Origin: Ascarosepion bandense
Taxonomy: Eukaryota > Mollusca > Cephalopoda > Sepiida > Sepiidae
Direction of reading: 5' to 3'
Length of the DNA stretch: 64,000 nucleotides
Assembly (NCBI GenBank): GCA_037127315.1
Contig: JBBBDQ010000348.1
Span: 3,037,501-3,101,500 of the forward strand
Below, piece after piece: positions 20,831-32,813 of this stretch; the first letter of the stretch is position 1, and each line of letters opens with the position of its first letter. The notes beneath the pieces are model-generated. The model ran no database searches, was not told where the DNA came from, and saw only the letters and a program-made list of their open reading frames with translations. A program made the position numbers and the translations under genes.

Positions 20831-20938
20831 ATTAAATAGTAATTAGTGGGGGATCAGTTTATTACTTCATAAAAATATAAAACCGATCCCCTACTTTATG
20901 CCCAGAAAAACCTTAATCATGTTTTCAACTATTTTATT

Positions 20939-21272
20939 CAGTCAGTCTATTAAGTGCCTTACGTGATCCACGCTTTTTGGGCGATCATGTCTAGAAAGAG
21001 ATATGACTGACTGGGCAGAATATTATCCCGCAGTAGGTTGCCATTGCTTTCTGCGGTAGACTGATTGCCAGCCAAGTCTATAGAACCCAATTTGTCCTAT
21101 TATTTAACCCATAACTGGAGGGAAGAGGCAACTGGAGGGAAGAGGCAACTGGAGGGAAGAGACAATACCCTTTCCCAAGGTTATTTGTGCATAAGTGAAT
21201 GCAAGGAATTCAACCTGAAATTCAAACTCGGCTCCCCAATTTGTCGTTTCGAGTTGATATCCACTGCACCAC
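20939..21272 (-). mobile_element. SINE1 with internal 17-bp triplication
   Basis: Nearly full length, truncated just inside the head at CCACTGCACCACAA. The block AACTGGAGGGAAGAGGC occurs three times in tandem at 21113-21163, where other copies have one. Confidence 0.85.
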
Positions 21273-21399
21273 AAATTTTCCTTAATTACATTGAGAGAAA
21301 AATTAAGACCAAAGACACAGAATACTGGTATTTTGTGATTTGGGGTTAGTTCTTGTTGGTCAGATACGTTCCAGAAATGCAATAGATAATTTTTAAATG

Positions 21400-22319
21400 T
21401 ATGACTGGTAATATTTTAGACGATAATATATATAATTTTTTGTGTGCGTTTGTGAAAAGACATTTGATTATCTTGTTGTATGTTGGATGCTAACGTTAGT
21501 TAATATGAGAGAGAGAGAGAAGATCTGTAGACATAATTTCAGGATAAGTTGGTGAAATGTAGCGATGACATGTAGCGAGATGTTGCGATGATTTTGTATT
21601 TAGTTGGATATTTTATATGCGTGTGTGTATGAGGAATGCTAAGTCCAAAATAATTTCAGCTCTTCCTTGTATATCTAATTGCTGATTAAAATTCTTATTG
21701 AAACATGGGTCTTGTCCAAATTTTCTTTAAAATCCCTCAGGATTTCACAACTTCTGTAACATGTAACATGTAAATTTAAAATACATTAATTCAGTGATAG
21801 ATAAATAGAACAAATACAAACATATTTTATGAACAGCTTAAATATGAATTTGTTCATAGCAATCTTTTTATTGTTGCACATATTAAGCAATTAGAACGTA
21901 AACTTAATGAATTTAAATGTAAACTTTAAAATTTAATATCATTGAAGTCAGACATTTTTTTCTATATATTAACTACACAGTTCTGTATCAAATACACTAA
22001 TTCAGATTTTGTTATGAAAGTAAATATTTTTACAGTAAAACAACTTATGTCATTTGCCATTTCGATATTTTATTATGCAATTCAACTACTGTTTATCATA
22101 TTGTAAATAAATATATATAATAGTATAGTTACTGATATTAATTTTTAGTTTCGAATACATGAATATTGCTACGGGTTTTATGAAAGACCTAACCTCCAAA
22201 GCGTAAAAAGGTATTGTATATTCATAGGCGTACATGAATTATGGAAACATTAAAAATTGCAAGAAATTTTGAAAAATAATTTCATCCAAATCAACGTAAT
22301 AAATCTATTAAGATGCAAA
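21400..22319. other. Unassigned intergenic DNA
   Basis: AT-rich sequence without recognisable gene, RNA or repeat, apart from a short GA run near 21508. Confidence 0.45.
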
Positions 22320-22575
22320 GGTTAAAAAAAAAACATTATTATGAAGAGAGAACAATAAAAGAACAGGTGTTAAGGAGAAATAAATGGCGATTAATGTTAC
22401 ATTTATAATTTTGAAAATCAAAGTTGATTGGAAAGCAAAAAGCCAGAAAAGAGTTCCACAAGTAAGAATCACGAGAGAATAAACTGTTAGCATAGAATTT
22501 ACGGTTACATCTCGCCATTTTAAGTGTAATATGATGGGAGTGCCAATGTGCTTAAATTCGTAAAATCGAGTTACC
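22320..22575 (-). mobile_element. LINE ORF2 C-terminal remnant
   Basis: The minus strand reads a degraded terminal block with WLFAFQSTLIFK and N-V-T-L-I, comparable to the terminal blocks near 10300 and 58000. No poly(A) terminus is preserved. Confidence 0.5.
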
Positions 22576-22709
22576 AAAAAATAAAACTTGCAGATTCTTC
22601 TTTGAATTTTATTGTTACAGATTCATAGCATTAGCAACAGATCAAATATGAATGCAGTATTCAAGGTCAAATTGTAGACTATATATATAAAGGGCAAGAT
22701 TATTGTCTG

Positions 22710-22710
22710 T

Positions 22711-22741
<31 letters not shown>

Positions 22742-22760
22742 CCTGTCTGTCTGTTTGTCT
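22710..22760. repeat. (TG)n / (CTGT)n microsatellite
   Basis: TG dinucleotides followed by CTGT-rich sequence. Protein frames over it are artefacts. Confidence 0.9.
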
Positions 22761-23079
22761 GTCTGTCTATTTATCCTTTATATATATCCACAATTTTTAT
22801 CCGATTCTTACCAAACTTCACACAAATATTCTTGAGGCTTCCTATCAGGTTATGGACTACTTATTTTTTTCCGATTTCTCCCCGATATTGGAAACCGATA
22901 TCCGATCAGGACTGATCAAGATCAGAATGACGGCCCTTTTGTCGTAGTTCTTGCTGCAGAATTTGCTCTAACTTGGTAAAAATTATAGTTTTTAGTCTCA
23001 TACTTTAGGAAATCTTCTCAGACGACTCATTTTCCCCGATATCGGAAATCGACACCTCCGATATTTTATCGAATCTGAT

Positions 23080-23690
23080 CATGGCCTTCCAAATCTCCCT
23101 GTACCTGTTGCCCCATGCAACCTCGTTCTGTCATCCACCTGATCAGGTTCTTCAAATATGTTATCCGCTGCTTTCCTCTGTTTTTTCCCTCTATCTGGCC
23201 TGTTAGTATCAGGTTCTCCAAGCCCTCTTTCCTCATTGCATGTCCCAGTAACTTTAGCTATCTCTTCCTGATGTTCAGTATTAATTTCCTATTCGTTTCC
23301 ATCATTTCCAAAAACTCATTTTTGCTCACATGCTCGATCCATGATATTCTCAGCATCCTTCTGTAGAACCACATTTCAGCTGCTTCAAGTTTTTCTTTCA
23401 TCTTCGAAGATATTGTTCAACATTCAATGGCATACTGAAGAATCGACATCACATAGCAATTCAATATTCTTCTCTTTGATTCTATCGAAATTGTCCTGTT
23501 TCTTAATACTTTACTCATCTTCTGGAATGCCTTTTTAGCCATGCTAATTCACCTTCGGATCTCAGTGTCGCACTTTCCGTCTTCTGTTAGAACACTTCTC
23601 AGGTATTTATTTTTTTGTATCTGATTGATTTTAGTGTCCATCATCTGTATTTGGCATTTTGGGCTGCCCTTGAATGTAAATAGTATAAAA
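23080..23690 (-). mobile_element. RTE-like LINE, C-terminal ORF fragment
   Basis: Its reverse complement is homologous to 41150-41710 and reads the C-terminal part of an RTE/BovB-like ORF: an R-x-L-x-F-L-G-H-A-M-R-K-E-E-style block, then LILTGQIEGK, with many stops and frameshifts. It also covers the FQKLRR region near 23540. Confidence 0.7.
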
Positions 23691-24890
23691 GAAACGAATA
23701 ATTATCATTAAGAAATGGGGCTATGAAATATTCTATCCTGGTACAAATATATTTTATTTCAACCAGATAAACTCTATTGTAAGAGCAGTTCACCACTGAT
23801 TTAATTCCAATTAATAGTGCGCATCGCTCGTTGAAAGTTGAACATCGCCATCGTCATTATCCTCGTTTGTGGCATTAGGGTACCTACGCAGCTGATTAGA
23901 TCACTAACTTCCTCAACATATTCAGAGTGAAAGGCGGAAATGTAATCATGTAGTTTGTGTCAAGTAAACGTGTCGAAGTTAATTCCACTAAAAACACATC
24001 CTGGGGATGATGATAAACTACATCCGGCAGCAAGGCTTCTCAACGGGAAACTGGGTTTTTGAGGAACGTGGAACCACCTCTTAATTGCTGTTATTACCAT
24101 GGCCACCCTGACCTGAGTTGGTAGCACCTGTTAAGGTTCTACCTTTGCGCGAATACTGAACCCCAAAACAATCATCAGTACATTTATAGCAAAATGGCAA
24201 CCAATACAAAACTAAATTTATGTAGTATAAGTAACAATGCACTTTCAAGGAGCTCTGCTTTTGGGGTCGGTTGGCGGAAGAGGTTTTCTTGGCAATTCCA
24301 CTACCTTACTTGTATATCATTGTATGTATCATATTTCCATCACCTTATAAACATATTTTAAGATCGGTTAGTTATAATGATACTCATTCATCATTAAAAT
24401 TGGTTTTCAGAAACGAAACTTGCTTTTGACTCATCCCTATAATTATAGGGATTTTCGAGAAAGGCTTTATAGTCATTGCGAAATGAAGATATATATGAAG
24501 CAAGGCTTCATATTTATTATAAAACCGAATGCCACACAATACAAAAACTGGCTAAATGACGTCGTGAATATTTTTTGTACAATCTCAGTATTGTCATCGT
24601 TGTTTTTTGGTTAGTTCAAAACTATGGACCTAGTTATCAAATAATCAATATGGAGGGAATATTTCCGAACAGACGTCGCATATAATTAATAGTAAAAAAT
24701 AATTAAGTGAATAAACTCAGTATATTAGAAAAATGGCAAATTGCCAAATCCACCCACGTCTACCTCAATGCCACATTTCTGAGTCGTCGAGTAAAAAATA
24801 TTTACTACACTAAATTTGTTACTGAGCTTAACTTAGACCGATAACAAGATTCACCCGTGGGACTGTGAGTGATAAACTTTTTTCTTTTTA
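23691..24890. other. Unassigned intergenic DNA
   Basis: AT-rich with a moderately GC-richer patch at 24000-24180 that I cannot assign. No coding or RNA gene is supported. Confidence 0.45.
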
Positions 24891-26418
24891 TTTTTTTTAA
24901 TCATCTCACCCCAAGCAAGGCATTCCACTGCCACTATTGCGCATGGGGTTACATAGGAGAAGGTAAAGAGAAGGAGTGGTTAGACATAGGGAATGTTAGG
25001 AGGAAGGTGACAGATGAGTAAGGATACCGAGGATGAGGATTGGGTAGATGGGAAGAGTGTTTTTTTTAATCATCTCACCCCAAGCAAGGCATTCCACTGC
25101 CACTATTGCGCATGGGGTTACATAGGAGAAGGTAAAGAGAAGGAGTGGTTAGACATAGGGAATGTTAGGAGGAAGGTGACAGATGAGTAAGGATACCGAG
25201 GATGAGGGTTGGGTAGATGGGAAGAGTGTTTTTTTTAATCATCTCACCCCAAGCAAGGCATTCCACTGCCACTATTGCGCATGGGGTTACATAGGAGAAG
25301 GTAAAGAGAAGGAGTGGTTAGACATAGGGAATGTTAGGAGGAAGGTGACAGATGAGTAAGGATACCGAGGATGAGGGTTGGGTAGATGGGAAGAGTGTTT
25401 TTTTTTAATCATCTCACCCCAAGAAAGGCATACCACTGCCACTATTGCGCATGGGGTTACATAGGAGAAGGTAAAGAGAAGGAGTGGTTAGACATAGGGA
25501 ATGTTAGGAGGAAGGTGACAGATGAGTAAGGATACCGAGGATGAGGGTTGGGTAGATGGGAAGAGTGTTTTTTTTTAATCATCTCACCCCAAGCAAGGCA
25601 TTCCACTGCCACTATTGCGCATGGGGTTACATAGGAGAAGGTAAAGAGAAGGAGTGGTTAGACATAGGGAATGTTAGGAGGAAGGTGACAGATGAGTAAG
25701 GATACCGAGGATGAGGGTTGGGTAGATGGGAAGAGTGTTTTTTTTAATCATCTCACCCCAAGCAAGGCATTCCACTGCCACTATTGCGCATGGGGTTACA
25801 TAGGAGAAGGTAAAGAGAAGGAGTGGTTAGACATAGGGAATGTTAGGAGGAAGGTGACAGATGAGTAAGGATACCGAGGATGAGGGTTGGGTAGATGGGA
25901 AGAGTGTTCTTTTTTAATCATCTCACCCCAAGCAAGGCATTCCACTGCCACTATTGCGCATGGGGTTACATAGGAGAAGGTAAAGAGAAGGAGTGGTTAG
26001 ACATAGGGAATGTTAGGAGGAAGGTGACAGATGAGTAAGGATACCGAGGATGAGGGTTGGGTAGATGGGAAGAGTGTTTTTTTTTAATCATCTCACCCCA
26101 AGAAAGGCATACCACTGCCACTATTGCGCATGGGGTTACATAGGAGAAGGTAAAGAGAAGGAGTGGTTAGACATAGGGAATGTTAGGAGGAAGGTGACAG
26201 ATGAGTAAGGATACCGAGGATGAGGGTTGGGTAGATGGGAAGAGTGTTTTTTTTAATCATCTCACCCCAAGAAAGGCATAACACTGCCACTATTGCGCAA
26301 TGGGCTACATAGGAGAAGGTAAAGAGAAGGAGTGGTTAGACATAGGGAATGTTAGGAGGAAGGTGACAGTTGAGTAAGGATAGCGAGGATGAGGGTTGGG
26401 CAGATGGGAAGAGTGTTT
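24891..26418 (-). repeat. 169/170-bp satellite made of LINE 3' UTR plus tail, nine units
   Basis: Unit boundaries (the AATCAT after each T-run) are at 24899, 25068, 25237, 25407, 25577, 25746, 25916, 26086 and 26255. Units 4, 8 and 9 carry GAAAGGCAT(A) where the others have GCAAGGCATT. Units 4 and 8 are about 680 bp apart, hinting at a four-unit higher-order repeat. The unit next to the ORF (unit 9) is the most diverged. Confidence 0.95.
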
Positions 26419-26435
26419 GATAGAATGGAAGCAGG

Positions 26436-26774
26436 TTAGTGTGTTAGGAGGTGTCTATTGACCTTACATTTAAACTCCTGGAGATTGTATCCGTCGGGGA
26501 AGCAATCGTGTGGAAGAGAATTCCACAGTCGGGAAGTGCGAGGAAAGAAACTGTTGGAGTAGAAGTTACGGCTGCATTTTATCGGTTTCACTGTAAAAGG
26601 GTGGGATGTAGTTGCTAATCTAGTATCTCGTTCAAATTCGTATTTAGGGGGCACCAGTGATCTAAGTTCATCGGAGCAGAAGCCGTGAAAGTATTTATAG
26701 AAGAGACACAGGGAAGCCACGTTGCGCCGGTGGGAGAGAGACTGGAGGCGGTCTGCCAAGTCGGTATCTATCAT
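26436..26774 (-). pseudogene. LINE ORF2 C-terminus
   Basis: A 112-codon open stretch holding the well-conserved terminal segment of the family. It contains FYKYFHGFCSDELRSLVPP, then RLATTSHPFTVKP, SRLWNSLPHDCFPDGY and NLQEFKCKVNRHL before the stop. It lacks the RT catalytic motifs because of 5' truncation. It is the best-preserved example of this tail in the window and serves as reference for the other fragments. Confidence 0.85.
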
Positions 26775-26977
26775 GTCTCTTCAGAACTCTCAACAGCATG
26801 CCTTCCTTTAGTATATTTAAATTACCGTGCCTTTCTGAAAGAATTAGAGGAGTGATATCCTGTTGATTTCCTCACGATTTAAAACTTTGTGTTATAATTG
26901 TCGTACTCTTATCAACCAAGGCTGGAGAAATATATTTTTTGTAGTAAATTCACTAATACATTTTACGGTTTACAAAT

Positions 26978-26985
<8 letters not shown>

Positions 26986-27022
<37 letters not shown>
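26986..27022. repeat. (TG)n microsatellite
   Basis: About 17 TG units. Confidence 0.92.
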
Positions 27023-27177
27023 TACGTATGGATGGAATAATATTCCGTATCCAAAGAAAAAATATTCTAAAAAAAAAAGTACTCAATACAAAGTAGATCT
27101 AATAATATTTATTCAGAATTTGTGACATGAATATGTCATAATATCACTACATAAGTAGCTATTTTGAAAAGATCACT

Positions 27178-27505
27178 TGATATCGCCCGGTTCACACTCC
27201 ATCCACGTCTATTGAACAGGTGAAGAGGCTCATCCCTTGTTCCCTGTATAGGATGTGGTGTCTGGCTTTCTCTTTTCCAATCTTTTTACTTTTTTTTTTC
27301 AATTGGAGAGTAGATAGACTAAACTATCGCCCGGTTCACACTCATCCCCGTCTATTGAACAGGTGAAGAGGCTCATTTCTTGTTCCCTGTTTAGGATGTG
27401 GTTTCCGGCTTTCTCTTTTCCAATCTTTTCACTCTTACGTAGCCCCCTGCGCTTCAGTGGCGTTACCGCCTTGCTCGGTGTGATATGATTAAAAAAAAAA
27501 TAGAC
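27178..27505 (+). mobile_element. LINE 3' UTR (subfamily D), tandemly duplicated
   Basis: The block starting TATCGCCCGGTTCACACTC occurs at 27180 and 27324, separated by a T-run and GGAGAGTAGATAGACTAAAC. The second copy proceeds to the family terminus GTGATATGATT plus A-run. It has one copy at 17983-18202. Confidence 0.85.
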
Positions 27506-28682
27506 ACAAGAAGTGTCGAAACAAAATAGCTACCTTTGTAGTGATATTATAACATATTCATGTTATAATTTCTGAATATATATATGTAGTATCATTGGTA
27601 TTTTGTAAGTTAAATTCCAACGGAGAAAAACTCCAAATAGAATTCAATTTTAAAATTTACAGCTTAATTTAACAGAGTAATATAATAAAGAAAAAAAGTT
27701 TGGATATTTTACAAATCCATGGGTAATAAATATTTCGCAGCCGAGCCGCTCTTCAGACCCAAATCATACAACAGTGAATGTTTAAAATTCTCCTGAAAAT
27801 AGTTACGTGAAAAAAAATTTTTTTTTTTTTTAAAAAAGGAGAACAAAAGGGTAAGGGTAAGGGAGGTTAAACTTAACGTATTAGATCGACACGTAGCGTC
27901 TATTGTCTAGATACATAACAAATTTTCGTTAGAGAAAACGAGAATATTGACCAGAATTGCAAGTCGTCTGTTTTCTTTGGAAAGCATGACATTGAAATTT
28001 AACATTTAAACTTTAACTATAAGGGGTTGTATCTACACTAGAAAAATAAATTCTAAATTCTTCTTGTTATTTTTTGTTATTTCTTGTTATTTTCTGGATG
28101 ATTTTAAACATTTACTGTTGTATGATTTGAGTCTCATGAGCGCTCGGCCACAAAATATCTATTACCCATGGATTTGTAAAATATCCAATCTTTTTTTTTA
28201 TTATATATATATACCAGTTGTAGATTCTGGATGAGGAACCTCAAAAATAATGAATAACAAAACAGATATGGCGATAGAAAAGTAGGTTACATTGAACATA
28301 ATATACAAACTGGAACGCAGGTGATAAAATCCAGGAATACTATTAGTAAGAAATAAATATATACAATTATTGAAATAAAGTGGTTGGAAATAATATATCC
28401 GTGTATATTATTCTAGCTGCGTGGAGTTCAGAGCTAGTCTGACTTCTGATGCGGTAGTCTCTGGGTAACTTCGGTATCTCTCGGTAAATTAAGTATGAGT
28501 TCCGGTACTCTCCGATAACTCTAACGGATCTCTACGAGTCTCTCTACTCTCCACTGCCCAACTACTGATCTCTCTATGGCAGGAGTATATGTATACTCAA
28601 TCGAGTCCATTATCATATACAAAAAGGGGAGATCCCACAACAGTACCTTTGCCCTAGAAGTATAAAATTATGAACAAAATAT
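27506..28682. other. Unassigned intergenic DNA
   Basis: AT-rich. A short inverted pair around CCATGGGTAATA(A/G)ATATTT... occurs at about 27708-27740 and 28143-28180, bracketing about 430 bp. No gene is recognised. A GC-richer stretch lies at 28410-28570. Confidence 0.4.
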
Positions 28683-28729
28683 CAGTATTTACATTATTCG
28701 GATCATTTTCTTCATCTTTGTTGCCATTT

Positions 28730-28773
28730 GCACGAAGTTTCGGCCGTTGTACTCTCCAGCCTTCTTCAGGTGC
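28730..28773 (-). ncRNA. Hammerhead-like fold in SINE2 tail, copy A
   Basis: On the minus strand, GCAC (28773-28770) pairs with GTGC (28733-28730) as stem I. CTGAAGA is at 28769-28763, GGCT/GGCC forms stem II after one extra A, and GAAA is at 28741-28738. The UC before GTGC would be the cleavage dinucleotide, with stem III reduced to at most one pair. Activity is uncertain because of the extra A and the collapsed stem III. Confidence 0.4.
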
Positions 28774-28809
28774 TAATAATTTCGAACCGAACCATTTATT
28801 ACAATCACT

Positions 28810-28853
28810 GCACCTGAAGATGGCCGGAGAGTACAACGGCGGGAAAGTCGTAC
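28810..28853 (+). ncRNA. Hammerhead-like fold in SINE2 tail, copy B
   Basis: The same layout as copy A on the opposite strand: GCAC at 28810-28813, CTGAAGA at 28814-28820, a GGCCG stem II whose partner is damaged (CGGCGG), GAAA at 28843-28846, then TC and GTAC. Confidence 0.35.
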
Positions 28854-29035
28854 AAATGGCAACAAAGATGAGGACAATAGTCTAAATAATGTAAATACTG
28901 TAAATACTACCTCATCTCAGAAATATAGACAAATAGAATGATCTATTATTAAACGTCGTACAAATGGCAACAAAGATGAGGTAAATACTGTAAATACTAG
29001 ATCATCTCAGATATATAGACAAAGACAAAATATCA

Positions 29036-30769
29036 GTATTTGAAAGCATTAAATTACATAGAAATATTTAGATTTCAGCATTAAATAACCAATGGATATA
29101 CCCATGCTACAATATCAAAATCAAACAATCAAAGCAACCAAGCGAAACTTCTGGTGAAGTGAAATGTGTCTTGTTTTTTATTTTTTGTTATTTCTCTCTC
29201 ACATATGGTGCCCAACTGACCCTTCTACACTATGCAGTCAACAAAATAAAAAATAAACATCTTATTAACGTTTGTCTAGACGGCCGATTCCATCAGAGCA
29301 ACACTCTTCATTTGAAGCGATCAAAAAATCTCATCGCTAGTTGGTACAAGGTCGCCTGAATAGGGCGCCTGAGATGGGGGAACAGACAAACCAAGGTTTA
29401 AAAATTTTATTCTTGTATGCGGTCTTGTGATGGAGACGAACAATATAACAGAGAAGGTTGTAGTATGAAAATACACATAAATGGCTGGAATTTGAACTCG
29501 CTTCCAAATTTCTACTTTCTCGGACTATGTCATCTACACGACCTTTGAACCGAAATCCGTCAAAAAATTAGGATAACAGATTTTCATAACACAGACAATT
29601 TCTAAAATTAGTTGACCTAAATCTTCAAATTTTGTTTGACTTTCTCCTCGTGATCTGTTAATGAGTCGCCTTCAGTGCCCTCGTCAATAAATGACCCGAT
29701 ATAAATGCGTATTAACGGGTATTAATTCTAGATTGTATGTAGGCGTTTCTTTTGATTTCTTTATCTCCCTTAATTCATCTATTTCATTCGACTTTGATCT
29801 TGGCGCCGAGACGAAATTATTAGACATTCTTTGTTGCTATCTATTTACGATAACTTAATTCATAAAAGAACCAGATCTTAAACGGCATAAATGATTCAAA
29901 ATAAATGAGACACGATATAAATAATAAAAAAAAAAGGATTGTCCCGATTCTTTCATTTCATCGACCACAATTCAATGGCCACCAACTCGGTGATCTCATT
30001 TAGAGACAATATTCAAACTCAATCGATAATTCAGAATGACTATATTTTTTTCATCATCAACGAGCTAACACTGTACTTTCCCAATGATGTACTTTGTTTT
30101 TAACATCTATTATAATTTAATTTCACTGTAGACCTAAAGTGGGATTCATATATTAGATCCATCGCTAGAAATGTGAAAAAGATTGTCTGTTTTTTGTACC
30201 ATTCTAGACTCAACCTTCTCTGCTGCGTATTTAAAAAGAGTCACATCAGACCAAAAATAAATTCTTGTTTCTATATCTAACCCCGGAGCTGTTCAATCAT
30301 TATATTTTAGCTTTGAATTCAAAAGCATTCTACGTGGTTTGTAATCCGTCAATTATTGATATCATATTGTAATATGTTCCCTTGACCGGCAAAAATATGA
30401 TTCACAAAAATATCCAACCGTGAATTGTAGTGGCGAGGTGCTACATCAAAAGCAGAAACACAGGCGATAGCCGACAAAGATATGACTGAAAAAATACTGA
30501 ATGAGACTCCTTGCATTGATCGCCACAGGCATTCGGTATTCGACTTCTCTCTCTGCAGTGGTTGTTTATTTATCGCTACGGAAGATTCGGATGCAGCTGG
30601 GCGGTCCTGAGAATGTCCTCGGTGGACCTGAGTAACTTCAGTTCAACACTGTAACTGGTTCTTCTGTCGGCTTCGTGTAATACTGAATGCAAATTCAATT
30701 CAATCCTAATATTTACCAGAAAAGAAGAAAGTAAAAAAAGATAAATACGATAATAAAAAGGAAATAGCA
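29036..30769. other. Unassigned intergenic DNA
   Basis: No gene is recognised. A weak tRNA-like SINE head lies at 29480-29555 (minus): B-box-like GAGTTCAAATTCCAGCC and upstream GTCGTGTAGATGACATAG. Other open frames have no domains. Confidence 0.4.
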
Positions 30770-30773
30770 TATT

Positions 30774-30808
<35 letters not shown>

Positions 30809-31557
30809 AAATGAAAGAAAGTAAATACCATGTTGGAAAGAAAGAAAGAAAGAAAGAAAGAAGAAAGGGAACGAAAGGAAATCATATTAGAAAAAATATA
30901 TTGATGCAAACAAAGAACGAAAGGAACAAAGAAAAAATTAAATAACATTTTGAAAAGAAAGAAAGAAAGAAAGAAAGAAAGAAAATGAAAGAAAGTAAAT
31001 ACCATGTTGGAAAGAAAGAAAGAAAGAAAGAAAGAAGGGAACGAAAGGAAATCATATTAGAAAAAATATATTGATGCAAACAAAGAACGAAAGGAACAAA
31101 GAAAAAATTAAATAACATTTTGAAAAGAAAGAAAGAAAGAAAGAAGGAAAGAAAGAAAGAAAGAAAGAAAGAAAATGAAAGAAAGTAAATACCATGTTGG
31201 AAAGAAAGAAAGAAAGAAAGAAAGAAGGGAACGAAAGGAAATCATATTAGAAAAAATATATTGATGCAAACAAAGAACGAAAGGAACAAAGAAAAAATTA
31301 AATAACATTTTGAAAAGAAAGAAAGAAAGAAGGAAAGAAAGAAAGAAAGAAAGAAAATGAAAGAAAGTAAATACCATGTTGGAAAGAAAGAAAGAAAGAA
31401 AGAAAGAAGGGAATGAAAGGAAATCATATTAGAAAAAATATATTGATGCAAACAAAGAACGAAAGGAACAAAGAAAAAATTAAATAACATTTTGAAAAGA
31501 AAGAAAGAAAGAAGGAAGGAAAGAAAGAAAATGAAAGAAAGTAAATACCATGTTGGA

Positions 31558-31597
<40 letters not shown>

Positions 31598-31824
31598 AAA
31601 TCATATTAGAAAAAATATAATATTGCAAACATAGAACGAAAGAAACAAAGAAAAAATTGAATAACATTTTAAAAAGAAAGAAAGAAAGAAAGAAAGAAAA
31701 TATGATTTTATAAAGAAAGAAAGAAAGAAAAAGAGAATCATATTAGAAAAACATATAATATTGCAAATAAAAAGCGTAAAAATCAATAAACAAATTAAAT
31801 AACATTTTGAACAGACAGACAGAC

Positions 31825-31859
<35 letters not shown>

Positions 31860-32028
31860 GAAACAAAGAAAATCATATTAAAAAAATATAATATTGCAAA
31901 TAAAGAACGAAAAAAACAAAGAAACAAATTAATAATATTTTCAAAAGAAAGAAAGAATGAAAGAAAGAAAACATTTTATTAGAAAGAAAAAATAACAAAT
32001 GAAAAAACGTATTGGAAAGAAAGAAAAA

Positions 32029-32072
<44 letters not shown>

Positions 32073-32110
32073 AGGAAATAAAGAAAGGAAATATCATATT
32101 GGAAAGGAAG
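30770..32110 (+). repeat. Purine-rich (GAAA)n satellite with 170-190-bp higher-order unit
   Basis: About 1.3 kb of mostly A and G on the plus strand. GAAA microsatellite blocks alternate with a conserved insert containing ATCATATTAGAAAAAATATA and GCAAACAAAGAACGAAAGGA. The insert starts near 30881, 31051, 31241, 31425 and 31600, then in more diverged form near 31737 and 31872. The many Phe-Leu-Ser frames on the minus strand are translations of this repeat. Confidence 0.95.
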
Positions 32111-32488
32111 AAAGAATGAAAATATATGAGAAGAAAAATGAGAGAAATGAACTAAGAACGAAAGAAATACACATTTTTGTGAAAGAAAATGTCGAAAAAA
32201 TTTGATGTATTTAATTCTAATAGAGAAAAAAAAACGAGCATTTGAAGAACAGGAATGGTTTCAGGAAAAGAAACGAAGAACAAAATATAATACAGAATAC
32301 AGCAAATATAGAAAAAGTAAAACAAAAAGCTAAAAATCTAAAATAAAGTATTTCAAAACACAAATGGATATTTCTTTTTCTTCATCTTGCCAAACTACTT
32401 TTTGGAACTCCCTTCCGGGCAAATTCTCTTTTTCGGCACTGGGGTGCATGGGAGGGCATAGCAGAATTTTTTTCTCCATCGTTCTTGA

Positions 32489-32788
32489 GAGCCAACAACC
32501 GGGGAAGTTGATTTGGAGAGTCAGATTAGCTTTCCAAAATGTGGGTTGCCTTGCGGCATCCAGGGACCTGATACTTCCATTTGCCGCGTTCCTAACCGCT
32601 CAACCATCGCTCAAAACCGTCTTCCCACTCCCTGTAACTGGCGCACTACGCATTCTGATTACAAGAGATCGTGGCTGAAATGGGTAGACTTCATTTCTCT
32701 TGACGAAAATAAGAAGCGTCATTGTGAACTCGGAGCATTAATGGCACGATTTCTATCCGGGAAGCTAACGATCGCTGTTAAGGAATGA
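32489..32788 (+). CDS. Unassigned open frame, possible terminal exon
   Basis: An open frame from just after an in-frame stop to TGA at 32788, about 99 codons. It begins EPTTGEVDLESQ and ends LSGKLTIAVKE. I recognise no family. Composition differs from its surroundings: roughly half G+C with many CpGs, against an AT-rich background. A pyrimidine-rich stretch ending in AG (about 32468-32490) could be a splice acceptor, and AATAAA lies at 32814-32819, 26 bp after the stop. These fit a last exon, but an overlapping frame (32364-32678) and an open reverse-strand frame are not excluded. It may equally be an old insertion. Confidence 0.3.
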   Translation, partial: EPTTGEVDLESQISFPKCGLPCGIQGPDTSICRVPNRSTIAQNRLPTPCNWRTTHSDYKRSWLKWVDFISLDENKKRHCELGALMARFLSGKLTIAVKE

Positions 32789-32813
32789 GGAATCATTGAT
32801 ATTTTTGTAACAA

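Larger units (their letters stand above)
24891..26774 (-). mobile_element. LINE (subfamily B) with ninefold tandem 3' UTR
   Basis: On the minus strand the element reads the ORF2 C-terminus (26774-26436) and then nine tandem copies of its 3' UTR, each ending in the family terminus ATGATTAAAAAAA. It is 5' truncated near 26775. The terminal tail is at 24891. Single-unit relatives occur at 8393-8686 and 14880-15195. Confidence 0.9.
28683..28900. mobile_element. SINE2 tail, inverted pair (palindrome)
   Basis: Two copies of the SINE2 3' region face each other: left arm 28683-28773 (minus), right arm 28810-28900 (plus), with a 36-bp spacer. Each carries the hammerhead-like CTGAAGA...GAAA motif. A further tail scrap (GTCGTACAAATGGCAACAAA) follows at about 28952-29010. 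Confidence 0.82.

Noticed and set aside
24891..26418. Regular array considered as CRISPR or centromeric satellite
   Set aside because: No unique spacers, and the units match a LINE 3' UTR found singly elsewhere, so it is an amplified LINE end.
30772..32205. Phe-Leu-Ser or Lys-Glu-Arg rich frames on both strands
   Set aside because: They are translations of the (GAAA)n satellite.
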